Shown here in pieces: positions 35,961-48,656 of a stretch of DNA of 64,000 bases. The notes under the pieces are model-generated. The model was not told where the DNA came from, ran no database searches, and was given only the letters and a program-made list of their open reading frames with translations. How positions within the stretch are numbered: position 1 is the stretch's first letter; each line of letters opens with the position of its first letter. The stretch covers positions 1 to 64,000 of the forward strand of contig NW_027062693.1 of assembly GCF_032884065.1 (NCBI RefSeq). The letters run 5' to 3'. Made by a program: the position numbers and the translations under genes. This stretch comes from Artemia franciscana (Eukaryota > Arthropoda > Branchiopoda > Anostraca > Artemiidae).

Positions 35961-35989
35961 TACGGTTATTAAGAAAGATATGCATGTTT

Positions 35990-37400
35990 GAATTTTACTT
36001 TCCAAGGAGACGAAGGGCATGAAGGTGAGCCTTTCAGAGAATTTTGCGAGGAGTGATAAACTAAATCAAAACACATTATGTGTATAAGGATTATCAAAAG
36101 GGTGTGACACGGGAACAACTGAGAATAATAATAAGGAAAACTCAGAAAATGATATGGAATATTGCTAAAAAGGCAATATTTGCATACTACCAATACTATT
36201 ACAACTACCTCCACTACAAGTATCAAAATACTCTGTTTACAGTATTGATGTGAAATTCAAACTGAATCGAAAGACGCTATGTGCATGCAATTTATCAAAA
36301 GAGAGTATCTCAAGAATCGATTTGGGTGTAAAGTTGGAACTTTCAGAGAATGCTTAAGCGGAAGATCATCTCACTAAAAGGCAATAAATGCACACTACTG
36401 TTATGTTACTGGTGCAATTAGCACCACTACTATTGTAAGGGAAAGAGCAATGACATGGAATTTTCAAGAAGTATATAAACATACTGGTTATCAAAAGGAC
36501 GTATCAGCAATGTCAGAGCAAAGGCTAATTGTATTAAGTTGGAACTTCTAGGACTTGCTGAGAGAGATGTTCTACTGACCAGGAGGCAATATGTTAATAC
36601 TATTAACATCAATACTACTACTCTGACTACTATTACAACTAGACCTAACGGTATGAAGGTGAGATTTCAAGGAATTTTGATGGGGGAAAATCAAATGAGT
36701 CATAACACACCCTCTTTATGCAAATTAAAAAGGGTATAGCAACAATTTCCTAGGAACAGTTTAGTGTGTGAAGTTAGAATAGGGCTTGTTATGAGGGATG
36801 TAGAACTAACCTAAAGAAAATACTTGCATCCTAATGCTACTGCTTCTACTCCTACTACTACTACTGTTACTATAATTACTAATTCTATGACTCCTACTAC
36901 AACTACAGCTTAGGCTTCTACAATTAATTTTACTGCTAGTACTACTATTAAAGCTAAGGATATTAAGGTGAAAAATTTGAGATAGATAAACTAAATAGAG
37001 CTAATGCGAAACTCGCAAGGTCCACACAGTTTGTCGAGCAGACATATCAGAAATTCTTCATGGACGGTTGATGGTATTAAGCTGAAAATTTCAGCAATGT
37101 GTTGACGAGGATGTTGATGAAACCAAAGGTGCTATGCACATACTTCTACTAATCCTACAACAACTTTTGCTACTGTGTAAGCTAAGGCTATTGAGGTAAA
37201 TCTCTTTAGGAATATTTAAGCGGATGTTGAACTAAGTCAAGACAAAGTATGAGCATATTGACTTTCAAAAAGGTGACAAAGCAATATCTGAAGAGCAACT
37301 TATGTTATTAAGCTAGACCTTTAAGGGTAAGTTGTAGGGGATTTGGAACTAGCCAGAAGGGAGAGCTTAGGAGGATTTCATTCAAACGAAAAAACTGTGA
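35990..37400 (+). repeat. Degenerate tandem repeats, family C, second locus
   Basis: The unit contains TAAACTAAATCAAAACACA, AAAGGGTGT or similar, TTAAGTTGGAACTT, and ACTACTACT-type runs. It matches 1390-2570. At least five degenerate units are visible. Confidence 0.6.
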
Positions 37401-37440
37401 GAATGCAGGTTTTCAAAAGGGCATATAAGCGAGATCACAG

Positions 37441-37700
37441 GGCACCGCTCTATAATAACTAGAAATATCATTAAAAATTTGGAAGGACACAATTAGATTC
37501 AAAACTAAAGTTTCTGGTGCCCTTCTCACGAATAAAAAGATATTGGAGGACCAGCAGTCCTTCTCTCAAGCCCAATAATTTTCAAACGCATCCAATCAAA
37601 ATTTTGAGACAGCCATTTTGTTGAGCATAATAGAAGGGTCCAGCAACTATGTCTTTAGGGATATTGGGCTTGCCAACCCCACACAATCATGGAACTTGCC
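37441..37700 (+). repeat. Single diverged unit of the A-core repeat
   Basis: Contains CAAAATTTTGAGACAGCCAT, TTTTGTTGAGCAT and CTATGTCTTTAGGGAT in the same order as in family A interiors. Confidence 0.6.
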
Positions 37701-37965
37701 CATTATGCCTTAAAACTAAAGATGACTTTAAACTAAATCAAAACACATTTTGTTTATGGTTGCCAATGAGACACCTCAGCAATATATCGAGAACGACTGG
37801 GAGTATCAAGTTGAAAATTTTGGGGCTTATGCTAATACTACTGTTACAGTTTAAACAAATAAAAAGAGTGTAAGTGTATCCAGGTTGTCATAGAGTATAG
37901 ATAGAATCTTTAGGGAACGATTGTAAGTTTAATTTTTAGGTCAACTTCAGATGTTATTAGGCTAA

Positions 37966-37968
<3 letters not shown>

Positions 37969-38004
<36 letters not shown>
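37969..38004. repeat. Poly(A) tract of 36 bases
   Basis: An uninterrupted A run. It could be the tail of a retrotransposed sequence to its left, but no source was identified. Confidence 0.85.
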
Positions 38005-38006
<2 letters not shown>

Positions 38007-38085
38007 GTTTTGTGTCAGGATTGAAAACTATTGAAAAGTTCCTGCAACATAGAAATAGGAAGCCAAACTATATATTCTTATAGAA

Positions 38086-38457
38086 ATTAAATAAAAAACA
38101 AGTTTTTTTAAATGAAAGTAAGGAGCAACATTAAACCTTAAAACGAACAGAAATTACTCCGTATATGAAAGGGGCTTTTCCTCCTCAAAGCCCAGCTCTT
38201 TACGCTAAAGTTTGACTATTTCCCTTAACTCTACTTTTTGAAACAGCAAAAAATTTAGCGTAAAGAGCGGGGCGTTGAGGAGGAAAAGTCCCTTTCATAT
38301 ACGGAGTAATTTCTGTTCATTTTAAGTTTCTTTTAATTAAGTTTTGATTTGAATTCTTTTGATGTAAATACTGTTTTTAAAATGCAATTTTTTAGGGTTT
38401 CGGTTACTAATGAGCCGGGTCGCTCTTTGCTACAGTTCGTTACCACGACCTGTTTGA
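38086..38457 (-). mobile_element. Miniature family A element, copy 5
   Basis: A 372-bp internal-deletion derivative. The large palindrome (arms about 38099-38213 and 38252-38330) is joined directly to the other terminus, with GAGCCGGGTCGCTC and the small palindrome CAGTTCGT-TACC-ACGACCTG. It lacks the entire 1.3-kb interior. Both arms show the private TTCCTCCTCAA block. This defines the minimal unit. Confidence 0.88.
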
Positions 38458-39912
38458 AAAACTGAATAAATGAAACTCAAAACGAAGATAAATTACAATA
38501 AATAGCCGAGTCAAACTAAAAATGAGCAAAAATTAACAGGTGTACGGTTGATGAGACCAGAAAATAGTTTGCGCTTTACTGAAAACAAAATACTTTTTAA
38601 ATGTTTTCACTTTTTTACTTTCATAAATAAAAATGATATTTATTCCTTTCATAAAAAAGGAATAAAAATCTGTGGGCTGCCACAGATACAAGTGGTAAAA
38701 AAAAGGGACTTCGAGACAGTAACGTAATATCTTCAAAATCCTGTGGGGGGGGGGCAAAGTTGGAGCCAATTTTTCCAGAATCAATTGAAAATGGCAGTAA
38801 AAACTGAAAAATGAGCCATTTGGTACAATAAAGGTGCCATATAGCGCGATGAAGATATTTTATAGCACGACAAAGATACTTTCTAGTAATATAAAGGTAA
38901 ATATATTCTAAAGAAAACTTATCCTTTTCTTTTGATGCTTGAATCATACAGGCTTTTCTTAGTTTCGACAAGATTTTTGAAGAATCTAAATTTCAGCTGG
39001 GGGGGGGGATGGCAAGCTTGGGTCTGGGGGGAACAAACCAAGGTCCGGGAGGGACAGTTGCCCCCCCTGCCCAATAGCAAATAATGCCCCTGCCAAGGAA
39101 CCTCTTTTTAGTCGAAAAAAGGACCCCTCTGGACACAAAATGGAACCAAAAACTCAGTTTTTACAAAGCTTTTGAAAGAAAAAACAGTGACATAACAAAA
39201 AATGACACTTGACTAAGAAAAAAGGAACTGATCATTTGTAGACGTCTTTCCATGATCAGAAGCTAAGTGATAATTTAGAAATAGACCATCCAGGAATCAC
39301 CATTTTATGGGAGGAGCATTTTCCTTTCTTTTTTTTCTGAACGCTTTACTTTCAAAATACAAGAAATCAGATACAAAAACATGACGAAATAGATAAAGGC
39401 ACGGTAACTAGAACACAAAAGCATTTGTTTCCATTTTTTCACAGCCTTCTACTGGAACAGAGATGTGGCTGTTTCCTTAACTAATTGATGCTGATTCTTT
39501 GAGTCCCATCTATCATAGCCTACAACAGTTGTATCCCGACCATGTTCTTCTTTTTATTGCCTTTTTGAGCCGGTTATGAGCTCCCTTAGGCAACTTGTCT
39601 GTGGCCTGTTTTTTGATACCAAACGCTTCTTTTTTTTTCTTTGAGAGATTTTTCAAGAATCTCTATTGTCTGTCTTTTCAAAGAGATTGCATTCATTGCA
39701 AAATCTAACAACAAAAGCAAATTAGCACAAAGGAAATTTGGTATTTATAGAGCAATGTGACTCGGGAGTTGCTCGACTCTGGAGTCACGAATTTTTTCCC
39801 TAATTGATGTTAAACTGTGAAAAATCTGTCAGTAAATAATAAAAATATATTCACATTTTTGCATAGTTTCCGCTTTTTGGCCAATTTTCTCCTGTAAACC
39901 CTCCCCATATGT
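38458..39912. other. No intact gene seen
   Basis: Mostly AT-rich. A minus-strand stretch at 39630-39700 reads AISLKRQTIEILEKSLKEKK, which could be a charged C-terminal piece of the hAT-like remnant next to it. Confidence 0.35.
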
Positions 39913-40510
39913 TTACCACTTCTGCTCCAGCTGTCCTCTTGTCTCGAAATATTCCCGCTCTTTCTCAGTTTTTTCTTTCAAGGGTGTTTCGTGATGTAGG
40001 TATAAATAACGGCTCTTTTTAAAGGAATTGATCAGTTTTATTAGGTCTTCAGTGACGATAACATTTTGCGCAAGTCCTCCAAATCTGCCCAACTTATCAA
40101 TCACAAACAGTTTTGCATTCAAAGTTCGCTCATTCATCGTAGCTCTCTCTTCGCTGAGAATTCGCCCGGAAAGGGAGAAACCCCGCTTAATGTTGGCAGA
40201 CCCGTGGGAATTTGAATTTGTCAAAGCATTTTTATGACCTCAGATAAGTCTTGGTATTTTCCTCCATAGATCACGCTGTGAACACAGTGAACACAAACTG
40301 GAAATGAAACTTCATTGGAATGCAGAAAAGTTAACGCTTTGAACAACTGCTTTCCGCCAACTTCAGCAAGGGTTATTTTCCGGATATATGGACAAGATCT
40401 TTGGAAAAGAGATCACTCTTTTATTTGGTCTACCGTTGCTTCTTTCTCTTCAAAGCAAGTCTCCCAGAATTTTGAACTTTCCCATTCTAAGTCGAACTGA
40501 AACTTAAAAC
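39913..40510 (-). pseudogene. hAT-transposase-like C-terminal remnant
   Basis: The 39913-40224 frame on the minus strand contains NSNSHGSANIKRGFSLSGRI, then ERTLNAKLFVIDKL and VTEDLIKLI. The S-x-G-x-A-x-x-x-R-G-F-S block resembles the C-terminal dimerisation region of hAT-type transposases. Upstream (40500-40300) LEWESSKFWETCFEEKE and KITLAEVGGKQLFKALTF continue in other frames past a TGA. The catalytic part was not found. Assignment is by pattern recognition only. Confidence 0.45.
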
Positions 40511-41129
40511 CCTATACTTAAAAAAAGAAGAGAAATTAGTAGAAGAATTTATAGGCTATTACCAGAAATGTATTCAATTTAAAAAGGGTGCTAGAAAGTA
40601 GTCTAATAGTTCAAGAGATACAAGTAAGCTCAGAATCGCGCAAGAAATCTGGTTTTAACTCTACCTCCTGTGTATTTTGTACTTCATATCATTCTCATTA
40701 TTTTTTTTTCCTTTGTGTGCAACAAAGTGACATCCAGAAAAGAGTTTTCTGAAAATATAGAGTCTGCCTCCAAGCCTATTGAACCCAGAGGCAAAGGGTG
40801 ATCACTCCTTTTTGTGACTAATCTGTCTGCGCTGTCAAGAAGGACACACTGTATCCTATGTAATGACAAGTTTTGTATTTCTTAGACAAGCCAAAACAGG
40901 TTCCAAGAATCTTTCAAGCCTTCAGTATACAAAGCTTTAAACCAGGGCGAGAAAAGGGACTTTATGGACATATGTCGATTTAACGGACCAATAGGGACCT
41001 TCAATCGATTCTAGAAACTTTGTGGCAGCCCTGCAGTATATGCCAATTAAACTGATAATCCCCAATCATCCGTATCTTTTTTCTTTTAGCAAAGCGCAAA
41101 TTATGTTTTGGTCTTGAGAAGGAATGGGG
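40511..41129. other. No gene seen
   Basis: Short minus-strand frame 40684-40869 has no recognisable motif. Confidence 0.35.
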
Positions 41130-41521
41130 GTTGTCAAATTCAAATCACTTTATTTAAAAAAATGCGACAGACAGAGCCGATTATTAGTTTTTGTAGTCAT
41201 ATACACACGCGAATCAGTCGACAAGTCAAAAATTAACAGACAAAAAATTATAATATATAGAATTAACAACAATAATCGAAATTAAAAATTCGACCCGGCA
41301 TTAAACAGCTTAACAAACCAGGGTACAAGACTAAGCTCATAACGAGCATGTGACACAGTCACAGGTTGAAGTTTCGGTACAGGCTCTGTAACTGCAACAG
41401 ACCTGATTGGCCTTACCCGTGCCGGTTGATGTTGGTGCGGGAGGATATTTCGGTGTACAGAGCTGGACAGGATTTTATTACCATTAAACAGCTCTCTATG
41501 ACGTCCCAGCGTCCAGCTCAT
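41130..41521 (-). pseudogene. 3' end of a non-LTR retrotransposon
   Basis: The minus-strand frame 41282-41521 ends with ARYELSLVPWFVKLFN. The pattern R-x-x-x-S-h-h-P-x-x-h-x-h-h-N is common at the C terminus of non-LTR ORF2 proteins. Downstream on the same strand lies an AAATAAAGTG polyadenylation-like signal near 41150. The 5' side is lost; A copy 4 begins 30 bp away. Confidence 0.5.
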
Positions 41522-41550
41522 TATTTACTATGAGTTCGGTCTTTACTATA

Positions 41551-43266
41551 ATTAAATAAAAAATACTAGTTTTTTAAACTGAAAGTAAGGAGCGATATTA
41601 AAACTTAAAACGGACAAAAATTACTCCGTATATGAAATGGGTTATCCCCTCCGAAATCCCTCGCTCTTTACGCTAAAATTTTTAATTGTTTTAAAAAGTA
41701 GAATTGTGGCAAAGAATCAAACTTTAGCGTAAAGATCAAGGGATTGCGGAGGGGACAGCCCATTTCATATACGGAGTAATTTCTGTCCGTTTTAAGTTTT
41801 AATATCGCTCCTTACTTTCAGTTTAAAAAACTAGTTTTTTTTTATTTAATTTCTGAACGTTTTTGAATTAATGCATTTTTGATTTTGGCTCTCCGCACAT
41901 TAATTAGTAAAATGAAATTTGCATATTATTTTTTTTTGGCCAAACTGCTTTCTCTTAGTTTTGATCAGACCATTTTGAGAAATAAGGGGTGGGGAAGGAG
42001 GCCTAGTTGCCCTCCAATTTTTCGGTTACTTAAAAAGGCAACTAGAACTTGTTAATTTTTAACGAAAGTTTTTATTAGTAAAAAATATACTTAACTTAAG
42101 AATTAACTTACGTAACAAACTTTTATGCTCTTATATTTTTTATTATGTATATGAGGGGGTTTGTCCCCTCGTTAATACCTTGCCTTTTACACTAAATCTT
42201 AAGTTTAGTCCCAATTCTTTAAGAATGACCCTTGAATCAGAAAGGCCGTGGAATAAATAGTTGAAATTACTAAAAACATTTAGCATAAAGAGCAAGGTAT
42301 TTATCTCCTCCTAAATACCTCGCTCTTTATGCTAAAGTATTTTTAGAGCCCATCATATGCGTAATAATCTCTGTTAGTTATAATGCTACTCTTTACTTTC
42401 AGTTGAAAAACTTTTTCGTGTTTATATTTTCATTGTTTTTTTTTATAGTAATGCTAGAAAATCCCGCGCCATTTTCATTGAATTTCCCTTCCCCCATGAC
42501 ATGTTCCTCCAAGAGAAGATCCTCCCACATAGCCTCCTCCCCTCAACCCCACCCCAAAAAATCCCCCTGAAAACGTCTGTACACTTCCCAATAACCATTA
42601 CTGTATGTAAACACTGGACAAAGTTTGTAACTTGCAGCCCCTCCCCCAGGGACTGTGGGGGAATGAGTCATTCCAAAGGCATAGTTAATATGGTTTTCGA
42701 CTATGCGAAACAAAATGGCTATCTCAAAATTTGGATCCGCTGACTTTGGGATAAAAATGAGCGTGGGAGGGGGCCTAGGTGCCCTCCAATTTTTTTGGTC
42801 ACTTAAAAAGGGCACTAGAACTTTTAATTTCCGTTAGAATAAGCCCTCTTACGAGATTCTAGGACCACTTGGTCGATACGATGACCCCTGGAAAAAAAAA
42901 TAAATAAACACGCACCGGTGATCTGTCTTCTGGCAAAAAATACGAAATTCCACATTCTTGTATATAGGAGCTTGAAATTTTTGCCGTAGGGTTCTCTTAT
43001 ACGCTGAACATGATGGTGTGATTTTCGTTATGATTCTATGACTTTTAGGGGGTGTTTCCCCCTATTTTCCAAAATAAGGCAAATTTTCTCAGGCTTGTAA
43101 CTTTTGATGGAAAAGATTAAATTTGATGAAACTTATATATCTAGAATCAGCATGAAAATTCGATTCTTTTGATGTATCTTTTAGCATCAAAATTCCGTTT
43201 TTTAGAGTTTCGTTTACTATTGAGCCGGGTCGCTCCTTACTACAGTTCGTTACCACGAACTGTTTG
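41551..43266 (-). mobile_element. Family A element, copy 4
   Basis: Same orientation and length as copy 3. It has a large palindrome (arms about 41551-41680 and 41719-41850) with its own variant (ATGGGTTATCCCCTCC against GGGGACAGCCCAT). It also has the interior GGGACTGTGGGG block, and the perfect small palindrome at 43243-43262 followed by TTTGA. The arms have begun to diverge (ATCAAGGG against CCCTCGCT), so this copy looks older than copy 1. Confidence 0.88.
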
Positions 43267-44497
43267 ATTATTGTTCTGAACTGATTTACCAACTTTCCTT
43301 TCCAAGACACCATTTGCATTTTATCGAAAATTTACTTGAAAAAATACCGATGAACACTGTCTGAAGAATCGTGGCAGTCTCTGTACGAACATGGAGGCAA
43401 ATATAAAGGCAAAACTTACCTTCCATCTTCATTATTTTGATTTAAATGTTTCAAAAATACAAGATGGCGTTTTTGGGATGTTTTGGCAGTTCTGGGTACA
43501 AGAAGATGACTAAAACAATACTTTCACAGACAAGAACAAAGTAAAGGAAAAATCCTATCCAAAGCTTACTCAGATAACTAGCCTATTATTTTAGCTATTA
43601 CCAATTGAGGAGGAGTCAGGGATAGATCCTATTTCTGAACTGGCTGCTGAGTCAATTTAATTTGTTAGCTTTCCTCAAATTTTTCTGTGATTTTTACAGA
43701 AAGCAATTGATAGCAAAAAAAAGCAAGGATACATACACTTGTGGAAACCTGTCTAGTTTATTTATTTCTGATACATTACATAGGCGACATACATTTAATA
43801 ATCGACTGGCGGTAGAAGTGAATATTTTCTTTCTAATATATTCAAGGGTAAATTACATGACAACTCTTAGACCAGTCCGAACTATCACCAAATATCAAAC
43901 ACAGACTATTACTTTAACAGTAGTGACAGTCAAAACCACAGTTTCTGCCTATTGATATGTTTCAATAGTAAGCCCTATACTAAGTCAAAAATATACAGAA
44001 GTTTAATTTTAAAAATTTCACTTTTCTAAAAATTGAAATAAAAAATTAAAATGAAAACACCTTCACCTAATCATGCCTAGAATCTAAACATTATTTCTAG
44101 AAAGTTAAGATTTAATACAATATAGAAACTCTGACTATTTATTTTTACAATCTGCATATTCAAAAGGGATCTGTTCCTCAAGCCTTAGTTTCTTTTTATA
44201 CATATTTTTTGTTTACAGATATGAACACTTTTTTCGCTTAAATAATTGTTTTCGGTAAGTCTTTAGCTATTTCGATAAAAGGGAGTAAGCAATAAAGCTT
44301 TATCTTATTCACTACGAGTTTTTCAAATTCTGATAAATCAGAAGATATTCCTCGAGCGTAATTTCTATGTGACAGAACAATAATGGATAGGATTGGAATT
44401 TTCCATTCATAGAATTCAAAAATTATTTTCTCTCCATATTCTGGTACACGAATTACATTGCTAAACCTTCTCCCCAGTGTGAGTTCTTTGGTGCTGA
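43267..44497. other. Probable 3' flank of zinc-finger gene 2
   Basis: No gene recognised. On the minus strand, at about 44455-44500 just past the stop of gene 2, the text FNQHQRTHTGEKV followed by a stop marks the remains of a further zinc finger. Confidence 0.5.
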
Positions 44498-45459
44498 TTA
44501 AACTCTTGTTAATACTGACTTTTTCTTTTTTGCATAGTATGTTAAACTCAAAACTTGATGTTGACTCCTTTTGTGTTTAGATAAATGATAACTTTCTCTG
44601 AAGCTTTTTTCACATATTTGACACTTGAATGGCTTTTCCCCAGTGTGAGTTCTTGTATGTCGAGACAAACCAAGTTTACAAGCAAAAGTTTTTAAACATC
44701 TGTCACATTCAAAAGGTTTCTCCTCATTATGGATTCTTTGGTGCCTAGATAAAAGGTAATTAGTTGTGAATCGTTTTTCACATACTTGACATGGGAATTG
44801 TTCCCCAGTATGCTTTCTTTGATGTTTAGAAAATTCAGAACTAAAAGTGAATCGTTTTTCACATACTTGACACTGAAATAGCTCCCCGGTATGCTTTCTT
44901 TGATGATGTTTAAAAAAATCAGAACTAGTAGTGAATTGTTTTTCACATACTCGACACTCATATGGTTTTTCCCCAGTATGAGTTCTACTGTGTACAGATA
45001 AAGCAGATCTACTAGTATAAGCTTTATTACATATATCACATTCAAATGGTTTCTCCCCAGTGTGAGTTCGTCTGTGTATGGATAAAGCAGATTTACAAGT
45101 ATAAGTTTTCTTACAAATATCACACTCAAATGGTTTCTCCCTAGTGTGAGTGCGTCTGTGAACAGTTAAAGCAGAATTGCGTGCAAAAGTTTTCTTACAT
45201 ATATCACATTCGATAGGTTTTCCCATAGCATGAGTTCTTTCTAGTGGCAACACTTTTACCGAAAAACATGAGTCCTGCACACGATTTTCATTTTCTGTTA
45301 TATTATCTTCAGCAATTTCGCAAAACTCAACCGCCAGTCCATGTTCAAAATCAAAATCCCTTTCTTGCTCAATATATACATTGGTAGAGCCTTGCAGAAA
45401 AGGTTCTCTGGAATCTTCTCTTGCTTGAGGATCTTGGAAAAACAAGTCCATGGTGATAT
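44498..45459 (-). CDS. C2H2 zinc-finger protein, terminal exon (gene 2)
   Basis: The acceptor TTTCTTTTTTTAG on the minus strand is followed by ATATCACCATGGAC. As in gene 1 the exon starts two bases into a codon. An ATG at 45451 is in frame but is probably internal. The acidic leader of about 80 residues (VYIEQERDFDFEHGLA) aligns with the leader of gene 1. Eight C2H2 fingers follow, from CDICKKTFA to CQICEKSFRESYHLSKHKRS. Two linkers are altered (TGELFQC, TGEQFPC). The fourth finger has an extended HHQRKH ending. After finger 8 the frame drifts into YYAKKKKSVLTRV and stops, where a ninth finger should start. By family, a nuclear DNA-binding protein. Confidence 0.85.
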
Positions 45460-46084
45460 CTAAAAAAAGAAAAAAAATAAATCATACATTTTCACAGAAG
45501 GGTAGGTGGAGGGGGGGGGTCAAATTAAAGCCATTTTAAATACTGGAAATTGGACATTGTGTGGGTATTCAAGCATCAAACGTATTTTGGAAACTTCTAG
45601 AGTATTTTCGTTATTAATTTGCTTGTAGATTACCTACTCCTTATGCCCAACACCCAGATATTACAGATTCGCCAATACGACAACCTTGGCCAACAGATTG
45701 CTAATTGTTTTAACTTGCCATCTTTGCAGCATTCCCTGGATTTTTCTTACCCACATACCGTGAACTTAATACCCTTGACCTTTGCAAGATATAGCAAATA
45801 CGCCTTTTTGACATTCTAGATATATAAAGTGTATTTTTTTATGTATATTAATATCCATTAGAACTAACCACCAGCCGTTTTTGAAAATATTACAGGTTAG
45901 TCTTTTTTGCAAGATTGTCCAATTGTGTCTAGTTTGACAGTACCCTGAAAATTTCTACTTAACATCTTTAAGCATTCCAGGGATACTGAAGATCCACCCT
46001 TTTGAAAATATGGATTGAACAGTGCTTTTTTTTACTTACTTTAACAGCCCCCTCTGTATTCCTTAAAGTTTCTACTTAAAGTAG
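45460..46084. other. Upstream or intron sequence of zinc-finger gene 2
   Basis: No exon recognised. The polypyrimidine tract next to 45460 belongs to the gene 2 acceptor. Confidence 0.4.
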
Positions 46085-46640
46085 CAGGGACATCAAAATG
46101 AAAACATTGTAACTAGGACCCAACCAATTTGAATTTTTCGAGTATGATACCAATATACCAGTGGCGTACCGATACATTACCGAAATAATTTGCCAATAAA
46201 TTCCCTTTCTGAAAAAACAACATTACCTAAATTTTAACCCCCCCCTCCCAATTGTTCTTCCATATTCATACTCATATGTTTCTCCCTGGTCTATTACGCA
46301 CGAAAAAACAGCCTCAATGATCCACTATGGATTCGAAATTATTTGATTTTCCTTGCGTTTTCTGATCATTAGCTTCTGAACACACAGACGAAATGTTTGT
46401 GTGCTCACGTGCGAAAGATATAAATAATAAAAATTTAATCAAAGAAGCCAGTTTAGTCAACTTAACACAAATACATGAAAATCTGATTGAACAAAGCATA
46501 ATATATTCATTAAAATTGATGATTCAAACCTAAACTTCAATAGCAAGATTTTGAATTTTAATCATTCAAATATTAACATGAAAACTTTACATTTATATGA
46601 TATGATCTCTTACAAACGAATCCATGCTAGGCACACTGGA
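46085..46640. repeat. Family D dispersed repeat, copy 1
   Basis: From GGACCCAACCAATTTGAA through TTTCTGAAAAAACAACATT, TTTCTCCCTGGTCTATTACG and ATACATGAAAATCTGATTGA, this matches 52205-52700 block by block with many substitutions. Confidence 0.65.
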
Positions 46641-47545
46641 TACAGGGGTATAGCTAGAGCTTTAAGTTTGGAAGAGGGATTTAATGAATGTATTGACAAA
46701 ATCGTCCAGTATCTCAGCAATTGAGGACATACAAACTAAATTTCCAAGGGAAATATTCCAAGGTGTTGACGCCTTAAAACTCCCCCTCCCCACCTTAAAA
46801 CATCCCCTTTCTTCCTTGGCTGTGACCCTAACTGGATATCATGGTCCTAACCAATTGAATATCAGATCTTTCACCCACTCAAGACAACATCTATTAAAAA
46901 GGAAGGTATGGTTGATTTGTAGTAAGGTTTTTTTTGTAGAGAGGATGCACAGTCTTTAAGTCACCACAAGCTTAGAACATTGCTGCACTGGGTGTGTATT
47001 GAAAAGCATTGACAATAGATATACTTTTACTTCGACCCACCTGTGCTGCTCTCTCTGCAATGGTCAGACTTAAAGGGTGGCTCTGATCCAAAGAATAGGA
47101 CAAGCAAGAATAACCTGAGGATATCTGGTACCAATATCTAATATTGGTAAATTCAATAACACAGTACTGAACTAGCTTTCAAAGTGAGAACATCTCAAAT
47201 AATCGGATTATATTGATTCAGAGTTCAAAGTAAAAGGATTTGGTTTGAGTTGGATATTTATGAACTACTTCGTCCAGTTAAGACCAGTGTTGAAAAAGGA
47301 CTATATTTTTGAATAGTGTTACGCAACAGATTGATTTGATACGTTTTCTGTGTTACGCAAAAGATTGATTTGATACGTTTTGTAAAAGTACTATATCTAA
47401 CTACTCAGTGACGAAGAGATTAAATGTGTTTTGGATACTTTTTCTGGATAATTTTAATGAGAAACAGACGAAGGTTGGCACGTCTATGAATAAGAAATAC
47501 AATTAAAAGTGACGTTAGAACCGGTTTAACGGACTATGCTTTTGG
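46641..47545. other. No gene seen; probable 5' UTR of the next element at the right end
   Basis: A near-direct repeat, ATTGATTTGATACGTTTT, occurs at about 47331 and 47365. The last part probably belongs to the retrotransposon starting around 47.4 kb. Confidence 0.4.
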
Positions 47546-48656
47546 ATGGTCTTTGGGACTCGTAAGATGGGTGAGAAACTGATATTAAATGCAGTATTGA
47601 ACTTCATTAGCAGAGCGCTTAGCGATGGCATTAAAATGGAATCAATTATCAAATCAGCGGTAGGCTACTACGACCATGAGACAATTATACTAGCTAAACG
47701 AATTCTCCGTACAGAACTTAACGAGCCTAATAGAGTAGTAATCCGTGCCAAAGATGAGGACAATATTCTCGAAATATCAAAAACCTTAGTAAACACCGCG
47801 AAGCAAAAAGTGAACATTCCTAAATTCGTGATATTCAGCCCCTGTGAAGTTCCCGCAATAGGCGATGCCGTTAGCGCCACAGCTATTTCTAAAATAAACG
47901 AAATGTCTAGGAAGCTGGACGGTGCTCTAGCAACGCTAACCCTTCCTCAAATGAGCCTGCCAAAGCCCTCTCAACAATCGTTAAATTGTGCACCCCCCTC
48001 AAAGCCACCATACGCTGTTATGGTGAAAAACCCACCAACTGACTTAAAGGCCCAAACGAACGCAAGGTTTTCTTGGACTCCACATGCCAGAAATCTGTGG
48101 AAGACGTTACGGAATTAAAGCGCACCAAAAACGAGAGGAAACTTGTCGTTCGAACTAAGACAGCAGCCACGAAAATAGATGAAACTATGAAAATATCAAG
48201 CCCAAGTATAAATGCCTCATTAAAAGAATCTGCTTATATCGACATGGTCAAGCGCGTGCTGGAGGATATCGATCACTCGAAGAATTAATACCAAAATGTA
48301 CGAAGGTAACCCAGTGTGGAAAGTCGAGAACATATAAAGTATATTTTCAGACGCGGAGTGATCTTGAAGTTTTCCTTGAAAACTCGGTTAGAATTGGCTA
48401 CGAACGATTACAAGCCCAAGAATTTGTTTTCGTTCCGCGCCGTTGTTTTAACTGCCACAGGATAGGCCATCTAGCTTCCAACTATGAAAACCCATCAACA
48501 TGTTCAAAATGTGGCTCGCATGAGCACAATTCCACGCGCGAAGCTCTCTGCTCAAAACTCCCTTTTTGTGTAGAGTGTAAAGTGCCGGGTCATACCTGCT
48601 ACAGTATTAGTTGTCCCAAAAAAGGCAACTACAGAAATCATGAGCAAGTGCTATAG
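47546..48656 (+). pseudogene. ORF1 (gag-like, triple zinc knuckle) of the APE-type element
   Basis: Starts at an ATG at 47546 and is read in three frames: 47546-48118, then 48073-48288, then about 48279-48656. The last contains CFNCHRIGHLASNY, CSKCGSHEHNSTREALC and CVECKVPGHTCYSISC. In the first knuckle the final cysteine is now tyrosine. By family it is an RNA-binding protein that packages the element transcript. Its stop at 48654-48656 lies inside ORF2, which starts at 48640. Confidence 0.82.
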
